The translations under genes and the position numbers were made by a program. A stretch of 5,592 bases of DNA from PWQG01 sp051747985 (GTDB lineage: Bacteria > Pseudomonadota > Gammaproteobacteria > Pseudomonadales > Pseudohongiellaceae). Positions 1-5,592 of the stretch are shown here, in pieces. Location of the stretch: the NCBI GenBank assembly GCA_051747985.1, contig JBNJGU010000189.1:1-5592 (forward strand). Direction: 5' to 3'. The notes below the pieces were generated by a model. The model was not told the DNA's origin, made no database searches, and saw nothing but the letters and a program-made list of their open reading frames with translations. The number at the start of each line of letters is the position of its first letter. Position 1 is the first letter of the stretch.

Positions 1-268
1 CACTCAGCCCCATGTCCATGATCGCCATGTTGGCCTGATAACCGACGTTATACATGCCATAGAACATGGCAGGGAATGCCGCCAGCCACACGGTGATCAT
101 GATGCGCTTCAGATCGATACCGTCGCGCACATGCGAGCCCGACCGCGTTACGGAAGCAGGACTGTAGAAAATGGTATCGACCGCCTCGTACAACGGGTAG
201 AGCTTCTGGAAGCGCCCGCCCTCGTCAAAATGAGGCTCGATTCTGTCAAGAAATGTACGCAAACCCAT
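1..268 (-). CDS. nqrB: Na+-translocating NADH:quinone reductase subunit B, N-terminal part (truncated by window edge)
   Basis: NqrB is a polytopic inner-membrane subunit of the Na+-NQR complex. In the family it carries a covalently bound FMN and forms part of the sodium and electron path. Only the first 89 residues are present because the gene runs off the left edge, so the FMN-attachment region is not visible. The translation begins MGLRTFLDRIEPHF and contains HVRDGIDLKRIMITVWLAAF at about residues 46-65, both closely resembling the start of Vibrio NqrB. The cytoplasmic amphipathic start is followed by one hydrophobic segment at about residues 56-75, the expected first membrane helix. The ATG (266-268) lies 15 bases after the nqrA stop, with a weak GGAAA ribosome site in the gap. 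This indicates co-transcription and probably coupled translation with nqrA. The other nqr genes would be expected further left but are not in the window. Confidence 0.96.
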   Translation of the reverse strand, partial: MGLRTFLDRIEPHFDEGGRFQKLYPLYEAVDTIFYSPASVTRSGSHVRDGIDLKRIMITVWLAAFPAMFYGMYNVGYQANMAIMDMGLS

Positions 269-283
269 GATGTCAGATTTCCA

Positions 284-1642
284 TTAAGTCTCTTTTTCGA
301 TCCGCTTCAGATTGTTGCGCAGGATCGGACCATATTCGTACTTGCCGGGGCAGACATAGGTGCACAGCGCCAGATCTTCCTCATCCAGTTCAAGGGCACC
401 CAGATCCATGGCGGATTCGATATCCGTGACAATGAGCGCACGCAGCAACTGGGTTGGCAGGATATCCAGCGGCATGATGGTCTCATAGGTACCAATCGGA
501 ACCATTGCCCTCTCGCTACCATTGGTTGTCGTGGTGAAATCGAAACGCTTGCCCCGGAACAGGGAAGAGAGATAGATGCTCAGGTTCGAGTGACGATTGA
601 TTCCGGGAGAAAGATACGACATGAACTCCCGTTCACTCCCTTCACGCAACACGGAAATCTGCTGATGGTAACGCCCCAGATAATGTTCTGGATCGCGGGC
701 GTTGCGTCCGGAAAGGACAGAGCCTGAAATGATACGGTTGTCGCCATCCTTCAGCTCGCCGGCGGTCAGTTCGGTCAGATCCGCTCCAATACGGGTGCGA
801 AGCAGGCGCGGAGTTTCCACCTGCGGCCCGCCCAGCGCAACAACCCGCTCGGTCCAGATTCTGCCGGTGCTGAACAGCTTGCCGATTGCCACCACGTCCT
901 GGGCATTGATGCTCCACACCCACTTGTTCAGGCTTACCGGCTCCAGAAAGTGGATATGGGTACCGGTAAGACCCGAAGGGTGTGGTCCATCGAAATCCGC
1001 GACCGCAATATTGTCGGCCGTATGTTCATCCTCCAGCCCACTGAAGCTACCAGCGCGGCGACAGACATGCACTCTGCCGTCCGTCAGACGTGATAGCAAT
1101 CTGAGACCACGCAGAAAATCATCCAGGTGCTCGCGGATGATCACTTCCTGATCCGCGGCCAACGGATTGCTGTCCATGAGATTGACAAAAATGGCCGCCG
1201 GACGGCTGTCGGGAGCAGGAACCCGGCTGTATGGCCGGGTCCTCAGTGCCGTCCAGAGCCCGGAGGACACCATATTGTCAATGATGGCATCACGATCCAG
1301 GGCTGCGAGTGCATGATCGTCATAGGACTGAAACGTTTCCTGATCCGCCTGATCCTCATCCAGATCGATCACCAGCGACAGGAACACGCGACGCTTGCCA
1401 CGATTGACCGCTCGCACCGTACCGGTGCCCGGCGATGTATAGACGACGCCCTCGGTTTTCTTGTCGGTGAACAGCGTCTGGCCCAGGCGGACCCGATCTC
1501 CCTCGCTGACCTGCATGGTGGGCTTCATGCCCACATAATCCCGTCCCAGAACGGCTACCGAGCGCACAGGCCGTGCATCCTCGATACGCTGTTCCGGCGC
1601 ACCCGTGATGGGTATGTCCAAACCGCGCTTAATCTTGATCAT
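284..1642 (-). CDS. nqrA: Na+-translocating NADH:quinone reductase subunit A
   Basis: NqrA is the large cytoplasmic-side subunit of the respiratory Na+-NQR, which passes electrons from NADH to ubiquinone and exports Na+. It has no transmembrane helix and has been linked to quinone binding. The 452-residue length fits the family (about 446 in Vibrio). Visible family motifs are an RnfC-like, biotinyl/lipoyl-type barrel around residues 40-95 (including SPGTGTVRAVNRGKRRV, 70-86), SGLWTALRTRPYSRVP (127-142), DGPHPSGLTGTHIHFL (218-233), YLGRYHQQISVLREG (321-335), TTTTNGSERAMVPIG (370-384) and LCTYVCPGKYEYG (426-438). All lie in the same order as in Vibrio NqrA. The ATG start gives the standard MIKIKRGLDIP beginning, with an AGG eight bases upstream. 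A TGA in the same frame lies directly before the ATG, ending a possible leader ORF. The gene is the first recognised nqr gene and is followed closely by nqrB. No truncation or frameshift is seen. Confidence 0.98.
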   Translation of the reverse strand: MIKIKRGLDIPITGAPEQRIEDARPVRSVAVLGRDYVGMKPTMQVSEGDRVRLGQTLFTDKKTEGVVYTSPGTGTVRAVNRGKRRVFLSLVIDLDEDQADQETFQSYDDHALAALDRDAIIDNMVSSGLWTALRTRPYSRVPAPDSRPAAIFVNLMDSNPLAADQEVIIREHLDDFLRGLRLLSRLTDGRVHVCRRAGSFSGLEDEHTADNIAVADFDGPHPSGLTGTHIHFLEPVSLNKWVWSINAQDVVAIGKLFSTGRIWTERVVALGGPQVETPRLLRTRIGADLTELTAGELKDGDNRIISGSVLSGRNARDPEHYLGRYHQQISVLREGSEREFMSYLSPGINRHSNLSIYLSSLFRGKRFDFTTTTNGSERAMVPIGTYETIMPLDILPTQLLRALIVTDIESAMDLGALELDEEDLALCTYVCPGKYEYGPILRNNLKRIEKET

Positions 1643-1837
1643 TCACCACGCCTGATTTTTTCTGGATAATCGATACACCGGCCAATCGGTGGAGGTATCA
1701 GCAAGGGCAGCCGTATACTGCACCAGGCCATAGGCCTCACCAGGCTGCTGTACGTTGAGAGTGACGGAGTCTGCCGCCAGCAAACCCGGGCATGATCTCG
1801 AAGACAACCCGGATTCCGGCTCAGGCAGTTTATCCAT
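1643..1837 (-). CDS. possible 64-residue leader ORF upstream of nqrA (unrecognised)
   Basis: I do not recognise this product. The 64-residue ORF begins MDKLPEPESGLSSRSC and ends VYRLSRKNQAW. It has no clear signal peptide, membrane helix or known motif. Three facts favour it. Its TGA is directly followed by the nqrA ATG, in the same frame. Its ATG is about 24 bases downstream of the predicted start point of the TATAAT promoter. It also fills most of what would otherwise be an unusually long nqrA leader. Against it, the only purine-rich site, GAGG at 1839-1842, is a single base from the ATG, which is too close to be efficient. Third-position GC is moderate (about 59 percent by hand count), and rare codons such as AGA and TTA occur. 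It could be a real small protein, a leader peptide coupling translation to nqrA, or chance open frame. Confidence 0.25.
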   Translation of the reverse strand: MDKLPEPESGLSSRSCPGLLAADSVTLNVQQPGEAYGLVQYTAALADTSTDWPVYRLSRKNQAW

Positions 1838-1843
1838 GCCTCG

Positions 1844-1864
1844 AACCGCGCTTACAAACCGCGC
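1844..1864. repeat. short tandem-phase direct repeat at the predicted nqr transcription start
   Basis: On the plus strand AACCGCGC occurs at 1844-1851 and again at 1857-1864, an 8-base exact direct repeat with a 13-base period. The pair covers the predicted start point and first bases of the nqr transcript, where a repressor or other regulator could act. The repeat is short and GC-rich, so chance occurrence is quite possible. Confidence 0.3.
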
Positions 1865-1867
1865 CCA

Positions 1868-1896
1868 ATTATAGAGACAAGCCCACTGATTTACCA
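1868..1896 (-). promoter_or_regulatory. candidate sigma70-type promoter for the nqr operon
   Basis: Reading leftwards there is a perfect TATAAT at 1873-1868 in an otherwise GC-rich stretch. The best -35 match at 17-base spacing is TGGTAA (1896-1891), which agrees with TTGACA at only three positions, so this is a strong -10 with a weak -35. There is no TGn extension. The start point would fall near 1861, giving a leader of about 220 bases before nqrA and about 24 bases before the 64-codon ORF. A weak -35 often goes with activator dependence, but no activator site is identified. Confidence 0.5.
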
Positions 1897-1928
1897 GCGT
1901 TTGCCTTCGATTTTGGCTGAATCGGAGG

Positions 1929-1962
1929 GAGCTGTACCGACGGTCGGAGGCCGATACAGCCC
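1929..1962 (-). terminator. hairpin behind the GAPDH gene, possible terminator without a clear U-tract
   Basis: The arms 1931-1941 and 1950-1960 can pair over 11 positions around an 8-base loop. Read as minus-strand RNA the stem contains two G-U pairs, and it can be extended at the base by another G-U and a G-C. It begins about 19 bases after the GAPDH stop codon, the usual place for a terminator. The sequence after it on the minus strand (TCCCTCCGATT) has no run of U. It is therefore not a textbook intrinsic terminator and may serve as a 3'-end stabiliser or a weak terminator. Confidence 0.4.
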
Positions 1963-1963
1963 T

Positions 1964-1976
1964 ATATTGACAATAT
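1964..1976. promoter_or_regulatory. perfect 13-bp palindrome ATATTG-A-CAATAT
   Basis: This is an AT-rich inverted repeat with 6-base arms and a single central base. It sits four bases beyond the GAPDH stop codon and just before the hairpin, about 90 bases upstream of the nqr TATAAT box. Its symmetry resembles a binding site for a dimeric regulator. It does not match an operator I can name, and it is far upstream for direct repression of the nqr promoter. Confidence 0.25.
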
Positions 1977-1980
1977 TCTG

Positions 1981-3447
1981 TCAGGCACCCTGCGGGTACG
2001 CCCTGAAGTTCACACCAGCCATCCGGTAGACCATCCGGACCACCTGGTTGCAGTAACCGAACTCGTTGTCATACCACAGATACAGGACGCAGCGGTTGCC
2101 TTCCACGATGGTGGCATTGGAATCCACGATGGCCGCCTCTCTCGAGCCGACGAAGTCGCTGGATACCGCATCCGGATCCTGGGTGTAATTGATCTGGTGC
2201 TGCAGAGGAGAGTGCAGGGCCAACTGCCGCAGGAATTCGTTGATGTCTTCCTTGCTGGTCTGCTGATCCAGATTCAGCATCAGTATGGCCATGGACACAT
2301 TGGGAATCGGTACCCGGACGGCATTACCCGTGAGTTTCCCCTTCAGCTCGGGGACGGCTTTCACGACGGCCTTGGCGGCCCCGGTCTCGGTCAATACCAT
2401 GTTCAACGCCGCACTGCGCCCCCGGCGATTTCCCTTGTGGTAATTGTCGATCAGGTTCTGATCATTGGTATAGGCATGCACGGTTTCGACATGACCACTG
2501 ACGATCCCGTACTTGTCATTGAGCACCTTCAATACCGGCGCGATGGCATTGGTGGTACAGGAAGCGGCCGTGATGATGGTGTCATCCGGCGTAATCTGGT
2601 CATCATTGATGCCGTATACAATGTTCTTCAGGTTTCCCTTGCCGGGAGCGGTCAGCATGACCTTGCTGGCCCCCCTGGCCTTCAGGTGCTGCCCGAGACC
2701 AGCCTCATCGCGCCACTTGCCGGTATTGTCGATGACCAGCGCATCATCAATTCCGTACTGTGTGTAATCGATCTCGTCCGGTGCATTGGCATAGATGATA
2801 TGGATTTTGTTGCCGTTGGCGATCAGGCAGTTGTTCTCCTCATCGATACGCACGGTCCCCTGGAAGGCGCCATGGACGGAATCGGACGTGAACAGACTGG
2901 CCCGCTTGATCAGGTCACCTTCCTGCCCCGGTCTCACCACCACGGCTTTCAGGCGCATGACCTCACCGGTACTCGTGCGTTCGATCAGCAGGCGCGCGAT
3001 AAGCCGGCCGATCCGGCCGAACCCGTACAGGACGATATCCTGCGACTTGTCCACCGGCTTGTCCTTGACGCCGACCAACGGCTGCAGCTCGCGCTGCACG
3101 AAGGCCTCCACATCGGCCTTGTCGCCCCGCTCTTCCTGCTCCTCCATGAACTTGACGGTAAGCTTGCCAAGGTCGATCTGGCAATGCCGCAGATCCAGGC
3201 CGGCCAGTGCCATCAACACAGGATAGCTCTCGAATTCCGACATCTCGTTACGCCCCACCTGACGGACGTACCGGTGGGATTTCATGATGTTGGTGACGGA
3301 GCGGTTGTGCAGAGCCCTCCCGTAGATCTCGATGGCCACGTTCCTCTGGCTGTAAAGCCGCCCGACCACAGGAATCATTTCCTGGGCCAACGCTTCGCGC
3401 TCTTTCCAGTCGCTGAAAAAATCGTCCGGGCTCGGTCTGCTGCTCAC
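1981..3447 (-). CDS. gap: glyceraldehyde-3-phosphate dehydrogenase, N-terminally extended type
   Basis: GAPDH catalyses reversible oxidative phosphorylation of glyceraldehyde 3-phosphate to 1,3-bisphosphoglycerate using NAD(P), in the cytoplasm. The 488-residue product is about 150 longer than classical GapA (about 330). The extra length is mainly a segment of about 135 residues at the N-terminus, followed by the Rossmann motif GFGRIGR (142-148). The catalytic core is intact: ASCTTN with nucleophile Cys297 (295-300), catalytic His324 in VHAYTNDQ at the usual 27-residue distance, TGAAKAV (355-361), KLTGNAVRVPIPNVS (371-385) and WYDNEFGY (458-465). The acidic residue that normally ends the second beta strand and favours NAD is absent; the strand reads KAVVVRPG (167-174). 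It matches the long GAPDH I recall next to mfd in Pseudomonas aeruginosa. The start is GTG at 3445-3447, preceded by AGGTGA four bases away. The N-terminal extension is conserved in that family, so it is not a start-site error. Confidence 0.96.
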   Translation of the reverse strand: MSSRPSPDDFFSDWKEREALAQEMIPVVGRLYSQRNVAIEIYGRALHNRSVTNIMKSHRYVRQVGRNEMSEFESYPVLMALAGLDLRHCQIDLGKLTVKFMEEQEERGDKADVEAFVQRELQPLVGVKDKPVDKSQDIVLYGFGRIGRLIARLLIERTSTGEVMRLKAVVVRPGQEGDLIKRASLFTSDSVHGAFQGTVRIDEENNCLIANGNKIHIIYANAPDEIDYTQYGIDDALVIDNTGKWRDEAGLGQHLKARGASKVMLTAPGKGNLKNIVYGINDDQITPDDTIITAASCTTNAIAPVLKVLNDKYGIVSGHVETVHAYTNDQNLIDNYHKGNRRGRSAALNMVLTETGAAKAVVKAVPELKGKLTGNAVRVPIPNVSMAILMLNLDQQTSKEDINEFLRQLALHSPLQHQINYTQDPDAVSSDFVGSREAAIVDSNATIVEGNRCVLYLWYDNEFGYCNQVVRMVYRMAGVNFRAYPQGA

Positions 3448-3451
3448 AAAA

Positions 3452-3457
3452 TCACCT
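3452..3457 (-). promoter_or_regulatory. ribosome binding site supporting the GTG start of gap
   Basis: AGGTGA on the minus strand, followed by TTTT and then GTG, is a strong Shine-Dalgarno match. Because no ATG lies nearby in the frame, this site decides in favour of the GTG start. Confidence 0.7.
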
Positions 3458-3510
3458 GTTCTGCTGTGTGAATGGCTGGGTGAAACCAGGGTTTTCCTGT
3501 TGGGGGCGAC

Positions 3511-3539
3511 ATTATCTTTTTATTGACTCTCCGGTGCAA
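3511..3539 (-). promoter_or_regulatory. sigma70-type promoter of gap
   Basis: On the minus strand TTGCAC (3539-3534) is separated by exactly 17 bases from GATAAT (3516-3511). Each hexamer is one or two bases from consensus, and the spacer is AT-rich near the -10. Initiation would be near 3504, giving a 5' leader of about 57 bases before the GTG start. This is the best promoter match in the window and suggests a steadily expressed gene. Its elements lie within the divergent region shared with mfd. Confidence 0.65.
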
Positions 3540-3658
3540 GCAGACCGGGCGCCGTCACCGCGGCCGGCGAGACAATCAGCGGCGGCTGTGAGAGAATGCG
3601 CCGCGCTCCATACCGCATCAGCTACGCAGGACTGAAACCGAGGATCCGCCACCCGCCC

Positions 3659-5592
3659 ATGTCAGCGTTCGACCCGTTTCACCCCCCATTACCCCGGAAT
3701 GAGCGCAATCCAGAGCAGTGGCCGCCATTGCCGGACAGCGAGTTCTCCCTCGCCGTGGCCAGCACGGCCAGAGATGCCGGTCGCCCTCTTCTGGTCATCA
3801 CCACAAACACCGCGGCGGCCGAACAGCTCCGACGGGAACTGCGCTTCTTCCTGGCGGGAAGCGATCTTCCGGTATACCTGTTCCCGGACTGGGAGACGTT
3901 GCCGTATGACAATTTCTCTCCGCATCAGGACATCATCTCGGACCGGCTGGACACGCTGTATCACCTGCCCGGTATGCGGACCGGTATCCTGATCATGCCC
4001 ATCAACAGCCTCATGCACCGGCTGCCACCAGCCGACTACGTGCTCGGTGGCAGCCTGGTGATGCACACGGGACAGGCCCTGGATCTGGATGGCATGCGAC
4101 AGACCCTGGCCAATGCCGGCTATCAGGCCGTCGACAACGTCTACGAGCATGGCGAATTCGCTGTCCGCGGCGCCATACTGGATCTGTTTCCGATGGGCAG
4201 CACAGCGCCCTACCGGATCGAACTGTTTGACGACGAGATTGAAAGCCTGCGGACATTCGACCCCGAGTCACAGCGCTCACTGACCCGGGTGGAGCATATC
4301 CGCCTGTTGCCCGGTCGCGAATTCCCGCTGGACGAGAACGGCATCCGCCGTTTCCGCTCCCGGTTTAGGGAAGAGTTCGATGTCAGCCCCACGAAATGCA
4401 GCCTCTACCAGGACGTCAGCGAGGGCATCAGTTCACCGGGCATCGAATACTATCTGCCATTGTTCTTCGAGCAACTGGCCACGGCCTTCGACTATCTGCC
4501 GGAAAGTGCCCTCATCGTGAGACCATCCCGGCTGGATGACCCGGCGCAGCAGTTCTGGCGCGACGTCAATTCACGGTACGAATCCCGTCGTCACAATGTC
4601 GAACGCCCATTGCTTGAGCCACATCGGCTCTTTCTGAGCCCACAGGACATCTTTGACGGATTGTCCGGCCGGCGGCAGATCAGCCTGAGGGACTCCAGTG
4701 ATGTGGCGAGCCGGTTCCCCGATCTCGGCGTCCGCTCCCAGTCCGAGTCGCCCCTGCAACAGGTGGAGCGATTCATCCACGAGCACCGGGAGCAACGACT
4801 GCTGTTCTGTGCCGAGTCGGCCGGGCGTCGCGAAGCGCTGCTCGAACTGCTGGCCCCGCTTGCCCTGCGCCCGGCTCATGTGGACGGCTGGCAGGATTTC
4901 GTCGATGGCGGGGAATCGGCGGCCATCACGGTGGCCCCCCTGGACCACGGAGTATTGCTGGACCATCGGGACCTGATCGTCATCACCGAGGCACAACTGT
5001 TGGGTCAACGCGTCGCCCAGCGCCGGCGGCGACGAAGGCAGCAGGACAACACGGACATGATCGTCCGGAACCTGACGGAACTGCGCCCGGGCAGCGCCGT
5101 GGTACACGAAGACCACGGCGTGGGCCGATACCAGGGGCTGCAGACCCTGGATGTTGATGGACAGGCGGCCGAATTTCTGGTGCTGGAATACGCCAGGAAC
5201 GCGAAGCTGTACGTTCCCGTCGCCTCACTGCACCTGATCAGCCGATACGGCGGCACCGATCCGGAGATGGCCCCGCTCGACACACTGGGCAGCGACCAGT
5301 GGCAGAAGGCACGACGCAAGGCAGCCGAGAAAATACGCGATACCGCCGCTGAATTGCTGGATATCTATGCCCGGCGGCAGGCCCGCAAGGGCTTCGCATT
5401 CCGCACCGAAGGCATCGATTACCCGGCATTCGCCTCCGGTTTCCCCTTCGAGGAAACCGCGGACCAGCAGGAGGCCATCGATGCCGTACTGGCAGATCTG
5501 CGCTCACCGCGCAGCATGGACCGGCTGGTGTGCGGCGATGTCGGTTTCGGTAAAACCGAAGTGGCCATGAGAGCCGCCTTTATCACCGTGCA
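3659..5592 (+). CDS. mfd: transcription-repair coupling factor Mfd, N-terminal 644 residues (truncated by window edge)
   Basis: Mfd is a cytoplasmic DNA translocase that removes RNA polymerase stalled at lesions and recruits UvrA. The visible part runs past the Walker A motif of a protein usually about 1150 residues long. UvrB-like domains fill roughly residues 1-340, with DWETLPYDNFSPHQDIIS at 77-94. The UvrA-contact residues R165, R181 and F185 of E. coli correspond to R170, R186 and F190 here. The RNA-polymerase-interaction domain lies at about 470-545, including VVHEDHGVGRYQG (481-493). The helical relay KAAEKIRDTAAELLDIYARR follows, then Walker A GDVGFGKT (626-633, Lys632; Lys634 in E. 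coli). The remaining helicase motifs and the C-terminal autoinhibitory domain are outside the window. The ATG at 3659 gives an N-terminus like that of Pseudomonas Mfd, although an in-frame ATG lies 21 codons upstream at 3596. Ribosome-site support is weak for both. Confidence 0.98.
   Translation, partial: MSAFDPFHPPLPRNERNPEQWPPLPDSEFSLAVASTARDAGRPLLVITTNTAAAEQLRRELRFFLAGSDLPVYLFPDWETLPYDNFSPHQDIISDRLDTLYHLPGMRTGILIMPINSLMHRLPPADYVLGGSLVMHTGQALDLDGMRQTLANAGYQAVDNVYEHGEFAVRGAILDLFPMGSTAPYRIELFDDEIESLRTFDPESQRSLTRVEHIRLLPGREFPLDENGIRRFRSRFREEFDVSPTKCSLYQDVSEGISSPGIEYYLPLFFEQLATAFDYLPESALIVRPSRLDDPAQQFWRDVNSRYESRRHNVERPLLEPHRLFLSPQDIFDGLSGRRQISLRDSSDVASRFPDLGVRSQSESPLQQVERFIHEHREQRLLFCAESAGRREALLELLAPLALRPAHVDGWQDFVDGGESAAITVAPLDHGVLLDHRDLIVITEAQLLGQRVAQRRRRRRQQDNTDMIVRNLTELRPGSAVVHEDHGVGRYQGLQTLDVDGQAAEFLVLEYARNAKLYVPVASLHLISRYGGTDPEMAPLDTLGSDQWQKARRKAAEKIRDTAAELLDIYARRQARKGFAFRTEGIDYPAFASGFPFEETADQQEAIDAVLADLRSPRSMDRLVCGDVGFGKTEVAMRAAFITV

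Larger units (their letters stand above)
3448..3658. other. divergent intergenic region between gap and mfd
   Basis: These 211 bases separate two genes read away from each other. The left half is AT-richer and holds the gap promoter and ribosome site. The right half is GC-rich. I found no convincing mfd promoter. The best plus-strand pair is GAGACA (3569-3574) with GAGAAT (3592-3597) at 17-base spacing, four of six matches each, which is weak. A TTGACT at 3523-3528 has no -10 partner. No RNA gene or ORF longer than a few codons is supported here. Confidence 0.5.

Noticed and set aside
1127..1669. 180-codon plus-strand open frame opposite the start of nqrA (similarly 131-727 and 702-1151)
   Set aside because: All three are antisense to confidently identified nqrA/nqrB sequence, with no plausible ribosome site or protein motif, so they are shadows.
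1967..1972. Perfect TTGACA on the plus strand
   Set aside because: No -10 element occurs at 16-18 bases, and it would read into the antisense strand of gap. It is part of the ATATTG-A-CAATAT palindrome.
2197..3471. 424-codon open frame on the plus strand opposite the GAPDH gene
   Set aside because: It lies almost wholly antisense to a gene with intact catalytic motifs. Its translation has no recognisable domain, and long antisense frames are expected opposite GC-rich, codon-biased genes.
3487..3502. CCAGG...CCTG inverted repeat in the gap leader
   Set aside because: The stem is only four to five pairs with an AT loop, too weak to call an attenuator or riboswitch.
3579..3604. GCGGCG/CGCCGC stem around the upstream mfd ATG
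   Set aside because: The stem has six GC pairs with a 14-base loop in a GC-rich stretch. This is expected by chance, and nothing suggests regulation.
3679..4150. Minus-strand open frames inside mfd (also 4571-5116 and 5005-5507)
   Set aside because: They overlap the unbroken Mfd reading frame, which matches the family throughout, and they have no independent support.
1..5592. Search for CRISPR repeats, insertion sequences, tRNA or attachment sites
   Set aside because: No repeated spacer pattern, terminal inverted repeats, transposase-like protein or tRNA cloverleaf was seen. The window is nearly filled by core genes.

Overview
The window reads as chromosomal DNA from a gammaproteobacterium. 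The coding regions are GC-rich, and the NqrA, NqrB and Mfd translations resemble those remembered from Vibrio, Pseudomonas and E. coli along their whole visible length. A Na+-translocating NADH:quinone reductase (Na+-NQR) points to a marine, halophilic or otherwise sodium-using lifestyle. I cannot name a genus from the sequence alone.

Layout, left to right. On the minus strand are the start of nqrB (cut by the left edge) and complete nqrA, 15 bases apart and evidently in one operon read leftwards. To their right, 1643-1980 has no recognised gene. It holds a TATAAT box, a 13-bp-period direct repeat, and a possible 64-codon leader ORF whose stop codon touches the nqrA start. It also holds a hairpin and a short palindrome just behind the next gene. 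A complete gene for an N-terminally extended glyceraldehyde-3-phosphate dehydrogenase follows on the minus strand (1981-3447), with a clear sigma70-type promoter. It is divergent from mfd, whose first 644 codons run off the right edge on the plus strand.

Functionally these are core genes. GAPDH makes or consumes NAD(P)H in central carbon metabolism, Na+-NQR oxidises NADH and pumps sodium, and Mfd couples transcription to repair. From memory, an nqr-gap-mfd neighbourhood also occurs in Pseudomonas, so the order looks conserved and not accessory. I see no mobile element, CRISPR array, tRNA, rRNA or integration scar, and no evidence of a novel multi-gene system. The points most worth a second look are the leader region of nqrA and the unusual GAPDH variant.
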